NCBI RefSeq assembly: GCF_042683405.1
Contig: NZ_JBHUJS010000002.1
Location: forward strand, 248,001-312,000
DNA from: Telluria sp042683405
GTDB taxonomy: Bacteria; Pseudomonadota; Gammaproteobacteria; Burkholderiales; Burkholderiaceae_D
Reading direction: 5' to 3'
Length of the DNA stretch: 64,000 nt
The position numbers were made by a program, and so were the translations under genes. How positions within the stretch are numbered: position 1 is the first letter of the stretch; each line of letters starts with the position of its first letter. Positions 25,062 through 34,664 of this stretch are shown piece by piece. The notes below the pieces were generated by a model, which searched no databases, was not told the DNA's origin, and saw nothing but the letters and a program-made list of their open reading frames with translations.

Positions 25062-25831
25062 ACCTGTGATTGTAACGCGGCAAAGACCCCTTCGTCGCCT
25101 GAACCTGTGAGGGTCACCTGGTCCAGTCCGAGTTCGCGGGCGGTTTGTTCAATGCGGGCGTGGGGTACCACGAAGTGCTGTCGTTGCAATTTTGCAACGA
25201 AGTTATCTCCGGGACCAAGGCGCTGCACCAGGCCGGCCAGCCCGCGCAAGGCTTCCGAGCTGGTCACCACCCACTGGTGCTCGCCGCCCAGCAGCGTGCG
25301 CAGCTGCGCCGCCAGTTCCGGCGTCAGTTCCGGGATGCTGCGGCGGTAGGCCGCCACGGTGGTGACGCGCGCCCCGGCTGCGCGCAGCGCGTCGGCCATC
25401 AGCTCGCGGCCCGTCTCGCCGCGCACGATCAGCACCTCGCGTCCGTGCAGCGCCGCCAGGTCGAGCGACGCCAGCAGATGCTCGGAATCGCTGAACGCCG
25501 GATCGGGCGGGCAATGGATGGTTGCCGTGGCAGGCGTGACGCCATGGCGCGCCAGCGCGGCGCGGCTGCCCTCGCCCACCACCGCGACTGCGACGCCCGC
25601 CGGCCAGCGCCCGATGTGCGCGAACGCGGCATCGACCGCATTGGGCGACACGAATGCGGCGAGCGCAAAGCGGTCCAGCTGCGCGAGCGTCTCGCGCAGC
25701 TGCGACTGGTCCGGCAGCGGATGAATTTCGAGCAGGGGCAGCACCACCGCGGTGCGGCCGGCCTGCGCCACGCGCTGCGCCAGCGCTTCGGCCTGCGCGC
25801 GCGGGCGGGTGATGACGACGGTGTCAGACAT
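25058..25831 (-). CDS. hemD: Uroporphyrinogen-III synthase
   Basis: The 257-aa enzyme cyclises hydroxymethylbilane with D-ring inversion to uroporphyrinogen III. It has N-terminal VVITRPRAQAEALAQRV, AAFVSPNAVDAAF, VLIVRGETGRELMADAL and VVTSSEALRGL, all family marks. The ATG at 25831 gives the family-like N-terminus MSDTVVITRP and overlaps the hemC stop by 8 nt. It overlaps hemX by 4 nt at the other end. Confidence 0.93.
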   Translation of the reverse strand: MSDTVVITRPRAQAEALAQRVAQAGRTAVVLPLLEIHPLPDQSQLRETLAQLDRFALAAFVSPNAVDAAFAHIGRWPAGVAVAVVGEGSRAALARHGVTPATATIHCPPDPAFSDSEHLLASLDLAALHGREVLIVRGETGRELMADALRAAGARVTTVAAYRRSIPELTPELAAQLRTLLGGEHQWVVTSSEALRGLAGLVQRLGPGDNFVAKLQRQHFVVPHARIEQTARELGLDQVTLTGSGDEGVFAALQSQV

Positions 25832-26786
25832 CGGGCGCGGCCTGGGCCTGCACCTTGCATTGTTCCAGGATCGCGTGCGCATCCTGCTGTCCGAGCAGTT
25901 CCGACACCTGCTGGCCCAGCGCTTCCGGCTGGTCCGCAGGGCCGCTCAGTTCGGCGCGCGCGGTGCGCGTGCCGTCCGGCGTCGCCACCATCGCGCGCAG
26001 GCGCATGGTGGCGCCGTCCACGGTGGCGAAGGCCGCCAGCGGGATCTGGCAGCTGCCGCCGAAGACCTTGGACACCTTGCGCTCGGCCGCCACCGCCAGC
26101 GCGGTATCGCGGTGGTTCAGCGGCGCCAGCATCGCGGCCAGCTCCGGGCGTCCGCTCGGGATCTCGATCGCCATCGCACCCTGGCCGGCTGCCGGCAGGC
26201 TGTCTTCCGGCGCCAGCAGCGCGCGGATGCGCTGCGGCAGGCCGAGGCGCTTCAGGCCCGCCGCCGCCAGGATGATCGCCGCATAGTCGCCCCGATCGAG
26301 CTTGCCCAGGCGGGTGTCGAGGTTGCCGCGCAAGGGCTTGATCACGAGGTGCGGATAGCGCGCCGCGATCAGCGATTGGCGGCGCAGGCTGCTGGTGCCG
26401 ACTACAGCGCCAGGCGGCAGCTCGGCCAGGCTGGCGTAATCGTTCGACACGAAGGCATCGCGCGGGTCTTCGCGCTCCAGGATGGCGGACAGCTCGAAGC
26501 CTTCCGGCAGGTCCATCGGCACATCCTTCAGCGAATGCACCGCCAGGTCGGCGCGGCCCTCGGCCATCGCCACTTCCAGCTCCTTGACGAACAGCCCCTT
26601 GCCGCCGACCTTGGACAGGGCGCGGTCGAGGATCTGGTCGCCACGCGTGGTCATGCCGAGGATTTCGATGCTGCACTGCGGATATAATAAAGCCAACTGT
26701 GCGCGTACGTGCTCGGCCTGCCACATGGCCAGGCGGCTCTCCCGCGATGCAATAATTAAGCGGTTCTTCAAAACGGATTCTTTCAC
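25824..26786 (-). CDS. hemC: Porphobilinogen deaminase (hydroxymethylbilane synthase)
   Basis: The roughly 320-aa enzyme polymerises four porphobilinogens to hydroxymethylbilane. It has IIASRESRLAMWQAEHV, the GGKGLFVKELE and HSLKDVPMDLPEG substrate loops, VGTSSLRRQ, and the dipyrromethane cofactor cysteine in GGSCQIPLAA. No ATG fits the family N-terminus. GTG at 26786 (then KESVLKNRLIIAS) is my choice; TTG a few codons later is possible, and neither has a good Shine-Dalgarno. It heads the hemCDXY operon and is divergent from ppc. A TAAAAT near 26849-26854 could be its -10. Confidence 0.93.
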   Translation of the reverse strand: MKESVLKNRLIIASRESRLAMWQAEHVRAQLALLYPQCSIEILGMTTRGDQILDRALSKVGGKGLFVKELEVAMAEGRADLAVHSLKDVPMDLPEGFELSAILEREDPRDAFVSNDYASLAELPPGAVVGTSSLRRQSLIAARYPHLVIKPLRGNLDTRLGKLDRGDYAAIILAAAGLKRLGLPQRIRALLAPEDSLPAAGQGAMAIEIPSGRPELAAMLAPLNHRDTALAVAAERKVSKVFGGSCQIPLAAFATVDGATMRLRAMVATPDGTRTARAELSGPADQPEALGQQVSELLGQQDAHAILEQCKVQAQAAPDV

Positions 26787-26913
26787 TGTCGTTTGTCCCG
26801 GAACGGCGAATGCCAGTACAACGGGCGCTTGGATAAGACCATAAATTTTATCATGCGCTCCCCTGCAACTAGTGGCCACAAGCCTTTGCACCAACAACCC
26901 ACTTTGGTACAAC

Positions 26914-29730
26914 ATGGTCAACCCTGCCGCAGCACCCGCATCCACCCCGTCCGACAAGGACGCCCCGCTGAAAGAAGACATCCGCCTGCTCGGCCGCCTG
27001 CTGGGCGACGTGCTGCGCGACCAGGAAGGGCATGACGCCTTCGACCTGGTCGAAACCATCCGCCAGACGGCGGTGCGCTTCCGGCGCGAGGACGACGCCC
27101 AGGCCGGCGAAGAACTCACCGGCCTGCTGCACCGGCTCACGCGCGACCAGACCATCTCGGTGGTGCGCGCCTTCTCCTATTTTTCCCACCTGGCCAATAT
27201 CGCCGAGGACCGCCACCACGTGCGGCGCCGCCGCGCCCACCTGCTGGCCGGCTCCGCCGCCCAGCAAGGGTCGGTCAACTACGCGCTGGGCCGGCTCAGG
27301 CAGGCCGGCGTCGGCAAGGACACCGTGCAGCGCTTCTTCCGGGAGGCCCTGATCTCGCCGGTGCTGACCGCGCACCCGACCGAAGTGCAGCGCAAGAGCA
27401 TCCTCGACGCCGAGCACGACATCGCGCGCCTGCTGGCCGAGCGCGACCTCCCGCTCACCCCGCGCGAGCGCCAGGCCAACATCGACCTGCTCAAGGCCCG
27501 CATCGCCACCCTGTGGCACACGCGCATGCTGCGCTACTCCAAGCTGACGGTGGCCGACGAGATCGAAAACGCCCTGTCCTACTACCGCATCACCTTCCTC
27601 AGCGAGCTGCCGGCCCTGTACGACGACATCGAAGCGGACCTCGCCGCGCAGTATGGCGGCGAACCGGAACCGGCGGAAGCGCCGTTCGTCCAGATGGGCA
27701 GCTGGATCGGCGGCGACCGAGACGGCAACCCGAACGTCAACGCCAGCACCATGCGCTTTGCGCTCGAGCGCCAGTCCACCACCATCCTCGCGTGGTACCT
27801 CGAGCAGGTGCACGCGCTGGGCGCCGAGCTCTCGCTGTCCACGCTGATCACGCCCGTCAGCCCGCAGCTGGCGGCGCTGGCCGACGCCTCGCCCGACCAT
27901 TCGCCGCACCGTGGCGACGAACCGTACCGGCGCGCCCTGATCGGCATGTACGCGCGCCTGGCCGCCACCGCGCGCGCACTGGGCGCCACCGACATACTGC
28001 GCCGCGAAGTGGGTCCGGCCGCGCCCTACCGCGACGCCGCCGAATTCTCGACCGACCTGCACATCGTGGCGGACTCGCTGCGCGCCAACCACGCGCGGGA
28101 ACTGATCCGGCCGCGCCTGGGCGTCCTCATGCGCGCCGCCTCCATCTTCGGCTTCCACCTCGCCTCGCTCGACATGCGGCAAAGCTCGGACGTGCACGAA
28201 CGCGTGCTGGCCGAACTGTTCGCCCGCGCCGGCGCCCATCCCGACTATGCCGCGCTGGGCGAGGACGAACGGGTGACGCTGCTGCTGCGCGAACTGGAGC
28301 AGCCCCGCCTGCTGTATTCGCCCTACCTCGCGTACAGCGACGAGACCGCGTCCGAACTGGAGATCCTGCGCAGCGCGCGCGACATCCGCCAGCGCTACGG
28401 CGCACGCGCCATCCGCAACTACATCATCTCGCATACCGAAACCGTGTCCGACCTGCTCGAAGTGCTGCTGCTGCAGAAGGAAGCCGGCATGCTGCGCGTG
28501 CCCGAGGGCGAGCTGGACGCCATGGTCATCCCGCTGTTCGAGACCATCCCCGACCTGCAGCGCGCCGCCGCCATCATGCGCGACTGGATGGCGCTGCCAC
28601 TGGTGCGGCGGCTGGTGCACGGCCAGGGCCAGCTGCAGGAAGTCATGCTCGGCTACTCCGACTCCAACAAGGATGGCGGCTTCCTGACCTCGAACTGGGA
28701 ACTGTACAAGGCCGAACTCGACCTCGTGCAGGTATTCCGCGACGCGCGCGTGCGTTTGCGCCTGTTCCACGGCCGGGGCGGCACCGTCGGGCGCGGCGGC
28801 GGCCCGAGCTACGAAGCGATCCTCGCGCAGCCGCCGGGCACCGTCAACGGCCAGATCCGCCTGACCGAACAGGGCGAAATCATCGCCTCCAAGTTCTCGA
28901 ATGCCGAAATCGGGCGGCGCAACCTCGAATTGCTGGTCGCAGCCACGCTGGAAGCCTCGCTTGCTCCCCACAGCAGCAATGGCGAACGCGGCGAACGGCT
29001 CGCGCAGTTCGAAGCCGTCATGGCCGAACTGTCCGAGCGCGCCTACCGCGCCTACCGCGACCTCGTGTACGAGACCCCCGGCTTCACCGACTACTTCTTC
29101 TCCGCCACCCCGATCGCAGAGATCGCTGAACTGAACATCGGCTCGCGCCCGGCCTCGCGCAAATCCACCCGGCGCATCGAAGACCTGCGCGCCATCCCGT
29201 GGGGCTTCTCCTGGGGCCAGTGCCGCCTGCTGCTGCCCGGCTGGTACGGCTTCGGCAGCGCCGTCTCGTCCTGGATCGATGACGGCGGCGACAGCGACGG
29301 ACAGGGTGCGCGCGTCGACACCCTGCGCGCCATGCTGCGCGAATGGCCCTTCTTCGCCACCCTCCTCTCCAACATGGACATGGTGCTGGCCAAGACCGAC
29401 CTCGCGATCGCCTCGCGCTATGCCGGCCTCGTGCCCGACGCCGCGCTGGGCGAGCGCATCTTCGCCCGCATCTCTGGCGAGCACGCCGCTACCCTGCGCT
29501 GCCTCGAGCGCATCACCGGCGCGGCCGAACGCCTGGCCGGCAACCCCCTGCTGGCGCGCTCCATCCAGAACCGCTTCGCCTACCTTGACCCGCTGAACCA
29601 CCTGCAGGTCGAACTGATCGAGCGGCACCGCGGCGCGGCGGGCGACGCCGACAAGATCGACCCGCGCGTCCACCGCGGCATCCACCTCACCATCAACGGC
29701 ATCGCCGCCGGCCTGCGCAACACCGGCTAA
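26914..29730 (+). CDS. ppc: Phosphoenolpyruvate carboxylase
   Basis: The 938-aa enzyme carboxylates PEP with bicarbonate to oxaloacetate, an anaplerotic step. Catalytic motifs are VLTAHPTEVQRKS (His), GSWIGGDRDGNPNV, GYSDSNKDGG, LFHGRGGTVGRGGGP and QGEIIASKFSN. The C-terminus INGIAAGLRNTG is the allosteric-site end. Start at ATG 26914 (MVNPAAAP) gives the expected length; in-frame codons further upstream lack support. It is monocistronic, with palindromic repeats downstream. Confidence 0.96.
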   Translation: MVNPAAAPASTPSDKDAPLKEDIRLLGRLLGDVLRDQEGHDAFDLVETIRQTAVRFRREDDAQAGEELTGLLHRLTRDQTISVVRAFSYFSHLANIAEDRHHVRRRRAHLLAGSAAQQGSVNYALGRLRQAGVGKDTVQRFFREALISPVLTAHPTEVQRKSILDAEHDIARLLAERDLPLTPRERQANIDLLKARIATLWHTRMLRYSKLTVADEIENALSYYRITFLSELPALYDDIEADLAAQYGGEPEPAEAPFVQMGSWIGGDRDGNPNVNASTMRFALERQSTTILAWYLEQVHALGAELSLSTLITPVSPQLAALADASPDHSPHRGDEPYRRALIGMYARLAATARALGATDILRREVGPAAPYRDAAEFSTDLHIVADSLRANHARELIRPRLGVLMRAASIFGFHLASLDMRQSSDVHERVLAELFARAGAHPDYAALGEDERVTLLLRELEQPRLLYSPYLAYSDETASELEILRSARDIRQRYGARAIRNYIISHTETVSDLLEVLLLQKEAGMLRVPEGELDAMVIPLFETIPDLQRAAAIMRDWMALPLVRRLVHGQGQLQEVMLGYSDSNKDGGFLTSNWELYKAELDLVQVFRDARVRLRLFHGRGGTVGRGGGPSYEAILAQPPGTVNGQIRLTEQGEIIASKFSNAEIGRRNLELLVAATLEASLAPHSSNGERGERLAQFEAVMAELSERAYRAYRDLVYETPGFTDYFFSATPIAEIAELNIGSRPASRKSTRRIEDLRAIPWGFSWGQCRLLLPGWYGFGSAVSSWIDDGGDSDGQGARVDTLRAMLREWPFFATLLSNMDMVLAKTDLAIASRYAGLVPDAALGERIFARISGEHAATLRCLERITGAAERLAGNPLLARSIQNRFAYLDPLNHLQVELIERHRGAAGDADKIDPRVHRGIHLTINGIAAGLRNTG

Positions 29731-29743
29731 CCTTGATTTTTCT

Positions 29744-29999
29744 CAAACCGGGGGTCAGGCACGCCCTCCCAGTGGTGCCTGACCCCCGGTTTGATTTTTC
29801 TCAAAGCCGGGGTCAGGCCTGTTTCGCGGAGCGAGTACCTGACCCCAAGGCTCACCGGTGGCGCAATCCGCTACTTGCGCTGCGCCGCACAGGCGCCTTG
29901 CGGGAATCCGATACCGCATACGCGCCGAAATCCGCACGAAGTTTGAGCTACATCAAACTCGGGGTCAGGCCTCGCCGACAGAGTGTGGGCCTGACCCCG
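29744..29999. repeat. Cluster of three CGGGGTCAGGCC inverted repeats after ppc
   Basis: Unit 1 (29744-29793) is a perfect 19-bp inverted repeat with a 12-nt loop. Unit 2 (29810-29846) has arms GGGGTCAGG/CCTGACCCC. Unit 3 (29960-29999) has arms CGGGGTCAGGCC/GGCCTGACCCCG. A direct repeat GATTTTTCTCAAA leads into units 1 and 2, and a TTTGA/TCAAA pair precedes unit 3. The gap 29731-30080 contains nothing else I recognise. The style is that of REP/BIME-like dispersed palindromes; the first hairpin may also terminate ppc transcription. Confidence 0.85.
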
Positions 30000-30080
30000 G
30001 GGGCGGACTAACGCAGGGGAAATTTGTTGTGGGGAAAGGGAGGCGGTCGTAGAATCGGGCAATCGTTTTCGTGGGCGCGT

Positions 30081-31871
30081 ATGAACAGGTCTTCCGTTGA
30101 GTCGCTGAGCATCGCAGGAATCGCGGTGGCGCTGATGATGCCGGCACTGGCAGCCCTGTCGCATCGCGACCCGTATACGCTGGCCGCGCTGATCATCGCG
30201 GCGGCGGTGGTCGTGGTGGCGTTGCTGCGGCTGCGCGGGGCGGCGCTGGCGCTGGAACAGGGGCACAACATGATGCGCCTGAGCCAGCAGCGCTACCAGC
30301 GCCTGATCGATACGGCGCACGAGGGCATCTGGCTGGTCGATCCGTACCAGCGCAGCGCGTTCGCCAATCCGCGCCTGGCGGAGATGTTCGGGGAGTCGGT
30401 CGCGTCGATCCAGGGCCGCTCGGTCTACGATTTCCTCGGCGCCGATTCGTTCGGCATCCTGGCCCTGCTGATGTCCGACGATCCGCGCCTGGCCGGGCGC
30501 ACCCACGACCTGTCCTACCGACGCGCGAACGGCGAAACCGGCTGGGCGATCGCGAGCGGCCGTCCGATGCAGCACGACGACGGCACGCCGGCCGGTACGC
30601 TGCTGATGCTGACCGATATCACGGAACGCAAGAACGCGGAACTGGCGCTGGCCGCGGTGCAGGTGGACCTGGAGGCGCGCATCCGCATCCGCACAGCGGA
30701 CCTGTCGCACATCAATGCGCAGTTGCGCGAGCAGGTGGCGGTGCGCGAGGCGGCCGAACGGGCGCTGGCCGCCAGCGAGCAGCGCATGCACGAGATCATC
30801 TCGGCGATGCCGGTGGCGCTGATGCTCAAGGATGCGGATTCGCGCATCATCCTGATGAATTCTGCGGCCGAGGAGATGTGCGGCTTCGATTTCGCCTCGG
30901 TCGCGGGCACGCGTGCGCTGGGGCTGCTGCCGGCCGAGCAGCTGTCGGCGTTCGAGGACTTCGACCGCGCGGCCTTCGAGGGCCGCACGCTGCTCACCCG
31001 CGAGCTGCACATGTGGGACCGCCGCCGCGGCGGCAACCGCCTGCTGCAGGATTACCGCAAGCCGGTGTTCGATGCGGACGGCAAGCCGCTCATGATGATC
31101 TGCATGGCGGTCGATATCACGCAGCGCAAGCGCACCGAGGAGGCGCTGGCCGAGTCGCTGGCGCAGTTGCGCCAGCTGTCGGCGCACCAGGAGTCGATCA
31201 AGGAGGATGAGCGCAAGCGCATTGCGCTCGATATCCACGACGAGCTGGGACAGAACCTCATGGCGCTCAAGCTGGACGTGACGCTGCTGCACCAGCGCAC
31301 GGCGACCCGCCACCCGCGCCTGAACGCGCGCGCGGCGGCAGTGCTCGAGACAATCGACGCGACCATCCGCTCGGTGCGAGCGATCATCAACGACCTGCAT
31401 CCCAGCACGCTGGAGCTGGGCCTGTGCCCGGCGGTGGAGTGGCTGCTGGGCGATTTCGGCAAGCGTAACGGGATCGAAACGCGGCTGGTGGTGTCGGGCG
31501 GCGATGGCGCCGGGCTGGGGCAGCGCCGCACGGCGGCAGTGTTCAGGGCGATCCAGGAGTCGCTGGTGAATGTGATGCGCCACGCGAACGCCACGCGCGC
31601 GACGGTGGAGATCGAAATCGGCGAGCGCGAGCTGATGGCGGTGGTGGAGGACGATGGCGTCGGGATCGAACCGGGACAGCTGTCGCAGGTGCATTCGTTC
31701 GGGCTGCGCGGGATGCGCGAGCGGCTCGGCGGGCTTGGCGGCAGCATGGCGGTGGCCAGTTCGCGCGGGATGGGGACGCGGGTGGAGATCCGGCTGCCGC
31801 TCAAGGACGAGATGGCGCCACTGCCGGAGCCGGCCGCCAGCGAGGCGCAGATGGAGATGCCGATCTGGTGA
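30081..31871 (+). CDS. PAS-domain sensor histidine kinase (NarX/UhpB type, HisKA_3)
   Basis: The 596-aa kinase has two N-terminal membrane segments (about 8-27 and 33-50). Two PAS domains follow (about 70-190, YQRLIDTAHEGIWLVD and MLTDITERKNAE; about 250-365, ISAMPVALMLKDADSRI and MAVDITQRKRTEE) around a helical linker. A HisKA_3 dimerisation domain has the phospho-His in IALDIHDELGQNL near 385, and the HATPase_c has FRAIQESLVNVMRHANA and DDGVGIEPG. The LuxR-type response regulator expected as its partner is not adjacent. With almost no periplasmic loop, it probably senses a cytoplasmic or redox signal through PAS. ATG 30081 is chosen from domain spacing. Confidence 0.88.
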   Translation: MNRSSVESLSIAGIAVALMMPALAALSHRDPYTLAALIIAAAVVVVALLRLRGAALALEQGHNMMRLSQQRYQRLIDTAHEGIWLVDPYQRSAFANPRLAEMFGESVASIQGRSVYDFLGADSFGILALLMSDDPRLAGRTHDLSYRRANGETGWAIASGRPMQHDDGTPAGTLLMLTDITERKNAELALAAVQVDLEARIRIRTADLSHINAQLREQVAVREAAERALAASEQRMHEIISAMPVALMLKDADSRIILMNSAAEEMCGFDFASVAGTRALGLLPAEQLSAFEDFDRAAFEGRTLLTRELHMWDRRRGGNRLLQDYRKPVFDADGKPLMMICMAVDITQRKRTEEALAESLAQLRQLSAHQESIKEDERKRIALDIHDELGQNLMALKLDVTLLHQRTATRHPRLNARAAAVLETIDATIRSVRAIINDLHPSTLELGLCPAVEWLLGDFGKRNGIETRLVVSGGDGAGLGQRRTAAVFRAIQESLVNVMRHANATRATVEIEIGERELMAVVEDDGVGIEPGQLSQVHSFGLRGMRERLGGLGGSMAVASSRGMGTRVEIRLPLKDEMAPLPEPAASEAQMEMPIW

Positions 31872-32012
31872 TGGCGCCGCCACTTCAGTCATCCGGGCGA
31901 AGGCGGAATCCAATCCGGGCTTGAGGAATCGGAAGCTGGGCGCCACCGTTACGCGGGCTCAGTATGGGTCCCAGCCTGCGCTCGGACGACGGCGGCGAAA
32001 TGCGATGGGACG

Positions 32013-32044
32013 AAAAAAAACGCGCCGGCAGGCGCGTTTTTTGT
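32013..32044. terminator. Bidirectional terminator between sensor kinase and rpoD
   Basis: AAAAAACGCGCC, loop GGCA, GGCGCGTTTTTT forms a 12-bp stem with A and T tails, 14 nt past the rpoD stop on the minus strand. Confidence 0.9.
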
Positions 32045-32057
32045 TTGACCACGATGA

Positions 32058-34505
32058 TCAGTGGTTGTGCAGGAAGGTCTTGAGCTTGTCCGAGCGCGAC
32101 GGCTGGCGCAATTTGCTCATCGCTTTCGCTTCGATCTGGCGGATACGCTCGCGCGTCACGTCGAACTGCTTGCCGACTTCTTCCAGCGTGTGGTCGTTCG
32201 ACATCTCGACGCCGTAGCGCATGCGCAGCACCTTCGCTTCGCGCGGGGTCAGCGAGTCCAGCACTTCCTTGATCACGTTGCGCATCGAGGCGTGCAGCGC
32301 GGCGTCCAGCGGCGCCAGCGTGTTGTTGTCCTCGATGAAGTCGCCTAGCTGCGAATCGCCGTCCTCGCCCATCGGGGTCTCCATGGAGATCGGCTCTTTC
32401 GCGATCTTCATGATCTCGCGCACCTTCGTCTCCGGCATTTCCATCTTCAGTGCGAGGGTGGCCATGTCCGGCTCGGCGCCCGTCTCCTGCATGATCTGGC
32501 GCGAGATGCGGTTCATCTTGTTGATGGTCTCGATCATGTGCACCGGCACGCGGATGGTGCGCGCCATGTCCGCGATCGAACGCGTGATCGCCTGGCGGAT
32601 CCACCAGGTCGCGTAGGTGGAGAATTTGTAGCCGCGGCGGTATTCGAACTTGTCCACCGCCTTCAGCAGGCCGATGTTCCCTTCCTGGATCAGGTCGAGG
32701 AACTGCAGGCCGCGGTTGATGTACTTCTTGGCGATCGAGATCACCAGGCGCAGGTTGGCCACGGTCATTTCGCGCTTGGCGGTGCGCGCGCGCAGTTCGC
32801 CGGCGGCCATCTGCTTGTTAATCTTGCGCAGGTCGGCCAGCGGCAGCGCGACGCGCGCCTGCAGGTCGATCATGCGGCCCTGCAGTTCCTTGATGGCAGG
32901 GACGTTACGGCTCAGGACTGCGCTATACGCGTAGCCTGCATCCACTTCGCCGTCGACCCACAGCAGATTGGTCTCGTTGCCCGGGAAGACCTTGATGAAG
33001 TGCGCGCGCGGCATGCCGCAGCGGTTCACGCACAGGTCCAGCACGGCGCGTTCGATCGAACGCACTTCTTCCATCTGGCCGCGCAGGGTGTCGCACAGCT
33101 TTTCCACGACCTTGGCGGTGAAGCGGATGCCCAACAGTTCGTTGGAGATGACTTCCTGCGCCTTGTTGTACTTGGCCGAGCCGTAGCCTTCCTTTTCGAA
33201 GGCGGCAGCCATCTTGTCGAATTCGCGCGAGATCAGGTCGAACTTTTCCAGCGCGCCGGTCTTGAGCTGCGCCAGCTGCTCGGTCGAGTAGCCGGCCGCG
33301 CCGCCGTTGACGTCGCCGTCTTCGTCCTCATGGTCCACGTCGTCCTCGTCGTCGTCGTCGCTGTGCGCGGCGGCGGCGGCCGGCGCCGCGCTCTCGTTCA
33401 GGTCGACGAAGCCGTCCACCACTTCGTCCACGCGCATTTCGTCGCGCGCGATCTTGTGCGACAGCTGGATGATCTCGGAGATCGTGGTCGGGCAGGCGGA
33501 AATGGCCTGGACCATGTCCTTCAGGCCTTCTTCGATGCGCTTGGCGATTTCGATCTCGCCTTCGCGGGTCAGCAGCGCAACCGCGCCCATTTCGCGCATG
33601 TACATGCGGACCGGGTCGGTGGTGCGGCCGAAGTCGGAATCGACGGTCGACAGCGCGGTTGCGGCAGCCGCTTCCACTTCGTCGTCGGAGGTCGCGGCCG
33701 GCACGTTATCGGACAGCAGCAGGATCTCGGCGTCCGGAGCGCGCTCGTAGACGGCGATGCCCATGTCGTTGAAGGTCGCGATGATGCCTTCGATCGCTTC
33801 CGGATCGATGATGTTCTCGGGCAGCTGGTCGTTGATCTCGGCATAGGTCAGGAAGCCGCGCTCCTTGCCCATGTTGATCAGGTTCTTGATCTGCTGGCGG
33901 CGGCGCTCCAGGTCCGCTTCGCTGACCTTGTCGTCCGACAGGAGGCCGGACAGGCCGGCCTTGGCCTTGCGCTCGCGCGCCTTGGACACCGCTTTCAGTT
34001 CGGCGCGCTCGACCGCGTTCAGTGCCGCGACTTCGTCGTTTTCCGGCACGAACTCGCTCGGCTTGCGGCCGCGGCGGCCAGGCACCTTCACGCCCGGCAG
34101 CAGGTAGCCGGAGGTGTCGATCGCGGCCAGGGCGGCGGCGTCGGTGGTGGTGCTGACGGCCGACGGTGCGATCACCGGCGCTGCCGCTTCCGGCTTGTCC
34201 AGCTTCTTGACGCGGGTGCGCACCGCCTTCGGCGCCTCGGCGGCCGCTTCCGCCAGTTCGACGCCGGCGTCGGCCAGCAGCTTTTTGGCGCGCGAACGCA
34301 CCACCGGCTTGGCTTCCGCCACCGGCTCCACAGGCGCTTCGGCCTTCACTGCCGCCAGGCGCGAACCCTTCTTGACCACGACGACCTTGGTCTCCGCTTC
34401 GGTATCGAGCTGATACGAGGTAGCAGTCTTAGGAACCGCCAGCGCAGAGTCCTTGCGCGGCGCTTTCTTGGCGGTCAGGGTCAGTGTCTTGGCGGTGTTC
34501 TTCAT
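32058..34505 (-). CDS. rpoD: RNA polymerase primary sigma factor (sigma-70)
   Basis: The 815-aa housekeeping sigma factor is about 200 residues longer than that of E. coli, mainly through a Lys/Ala/Glu-rich N-terminal extension (about 1-190) and an acidic insert near residues 375-400 (DDDDEDDVDHEDEDGD). Region 1.2 (MGAVALLTREGEIEIAKRI), region 2.4 (DLIQEGNIGLLKAVDKFEYR and RGYKFSTYATWWIRQAI), region 3 and region 4.2 (EEVGKQFDVTRERIRQIEAK) are complete. Such lysine-rich extensions are known in Burkholderiales RpoD. A terminator-like hairpin sits in its leader. dnaG, the usual neighbour, is not present in this window. Confidence 0.97.
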   Translation of the reverse strand: MKNTAKTLTLTAKKAPRKDSALAVPKTATSYQLDTEAETKVVVVKKGSRLAAVKAEAPVEPVAEAKPVVRSRAKKLLADAGVELAEAAAEAPKAVRTRVKKLDKPEAAAPVIAPSAVSTTTDAAALAAIDTSGYLLPGVKVPGRRGRKPSEFVPENDEVAALNAVERAELKAVSKARERKAKAGLSGLLSDDKVSEADLERRRQQIKNLINMGKERGFLTYAEINDQLPENIIDPEAIEGIIATFNDMGIAVYERAPDAEILLLSDNVPAATSDDEVEAAAATALSTVDSDFGRTTDPVRMYMREMGAVALLTREGEIEIAKRIEEGLKDMVQAISACPTTISEIIQLSHKIARDEMRVDEVVDGFVDLNESAAPAAAAAHSDDDDEDDVDHEDEDGDVNGGAAGYSTEQLAQLKTGALEKFDLISREFDKMAAAFEKEGYGSAKYNKAQEVISNELLGIRFTAKVVEKLCDTLRGQMEEVRSIERAVLDLCVNRCGMPRAHFIKVFPGNETNLLWVDGEVDAGYAYSAVLSRNVPAIKELQGRMIDLQARVALPLADLRKINKQMAAGELRARTAKREMTVANLRLVISIAKKYINRGLQFLDLIQEGNIGLLKAVDKFEYRRGYKFSTYATWWIRQAITRSIADMARTIRVPVHMIETINKMNRISRQIMQETGAEPDMATLALKMEMPETKVREIMKIAKEPISMETPMGEDGDSQLGDFIEDNNTLAPLDAALHASMRNVIKEVLDSLTPREAKVLRMRYGVEMSNDHTLEEVGKQFDVTRERIRQIEAKAMSKLRQPSRSDKLKTFLHNH

Positions 34506-34615
34506 CGGTGCTCAGTCAATAATCCACCCGGCCCATTAAAAGGCCAGGAAGAGAGTGTTATTGGGATCGCCCCCAACTTAGGGCAGTCGGCCGGATATCA
34601 AGGATCCGGGGAACG

Positions 34616-34646
34616 AAAAAAGCCCGGCGTGGGCTAGTCGGGCTTT
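34616..34646 (-). terminator. Terminator-like hairpin in the rpoD leader
   Basis: Read on the minus strand: AAAGCCCG, a 12-nt loop, CGGGCTTT, then T residues. It lies 110-140 nt upstream of the rpoD ATG and downstream of a plausible -10 box. It therefore either ends a short upstream transcript or attenuates rpoD. Confidence 0.65.
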
Positions 34647-34658
34647 GGGCAATCCAAA

Positions 34659-34664
34659 ATTATG
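34659..34664 (-). promoter_or_regulatory. Putative -10 box upstream of the rpoD leader hairpin
   Basis: CATAAT on the minus strand in an AT-rich context, about 13 nt before the hairpin. The -35 is not convincing. Inference only. Confidence 0.35.

Noticed and set aside
26869..29685. 938-aa minus-strand open frame over ppc
   Set aside because: Shadow of the PEP carboxylase gene; the plus-strand frame has all catalytic motifs. Similar shadows over the TonB receptor (8173-10080) and rpoD (32538-34637) were dropped for the same reason.
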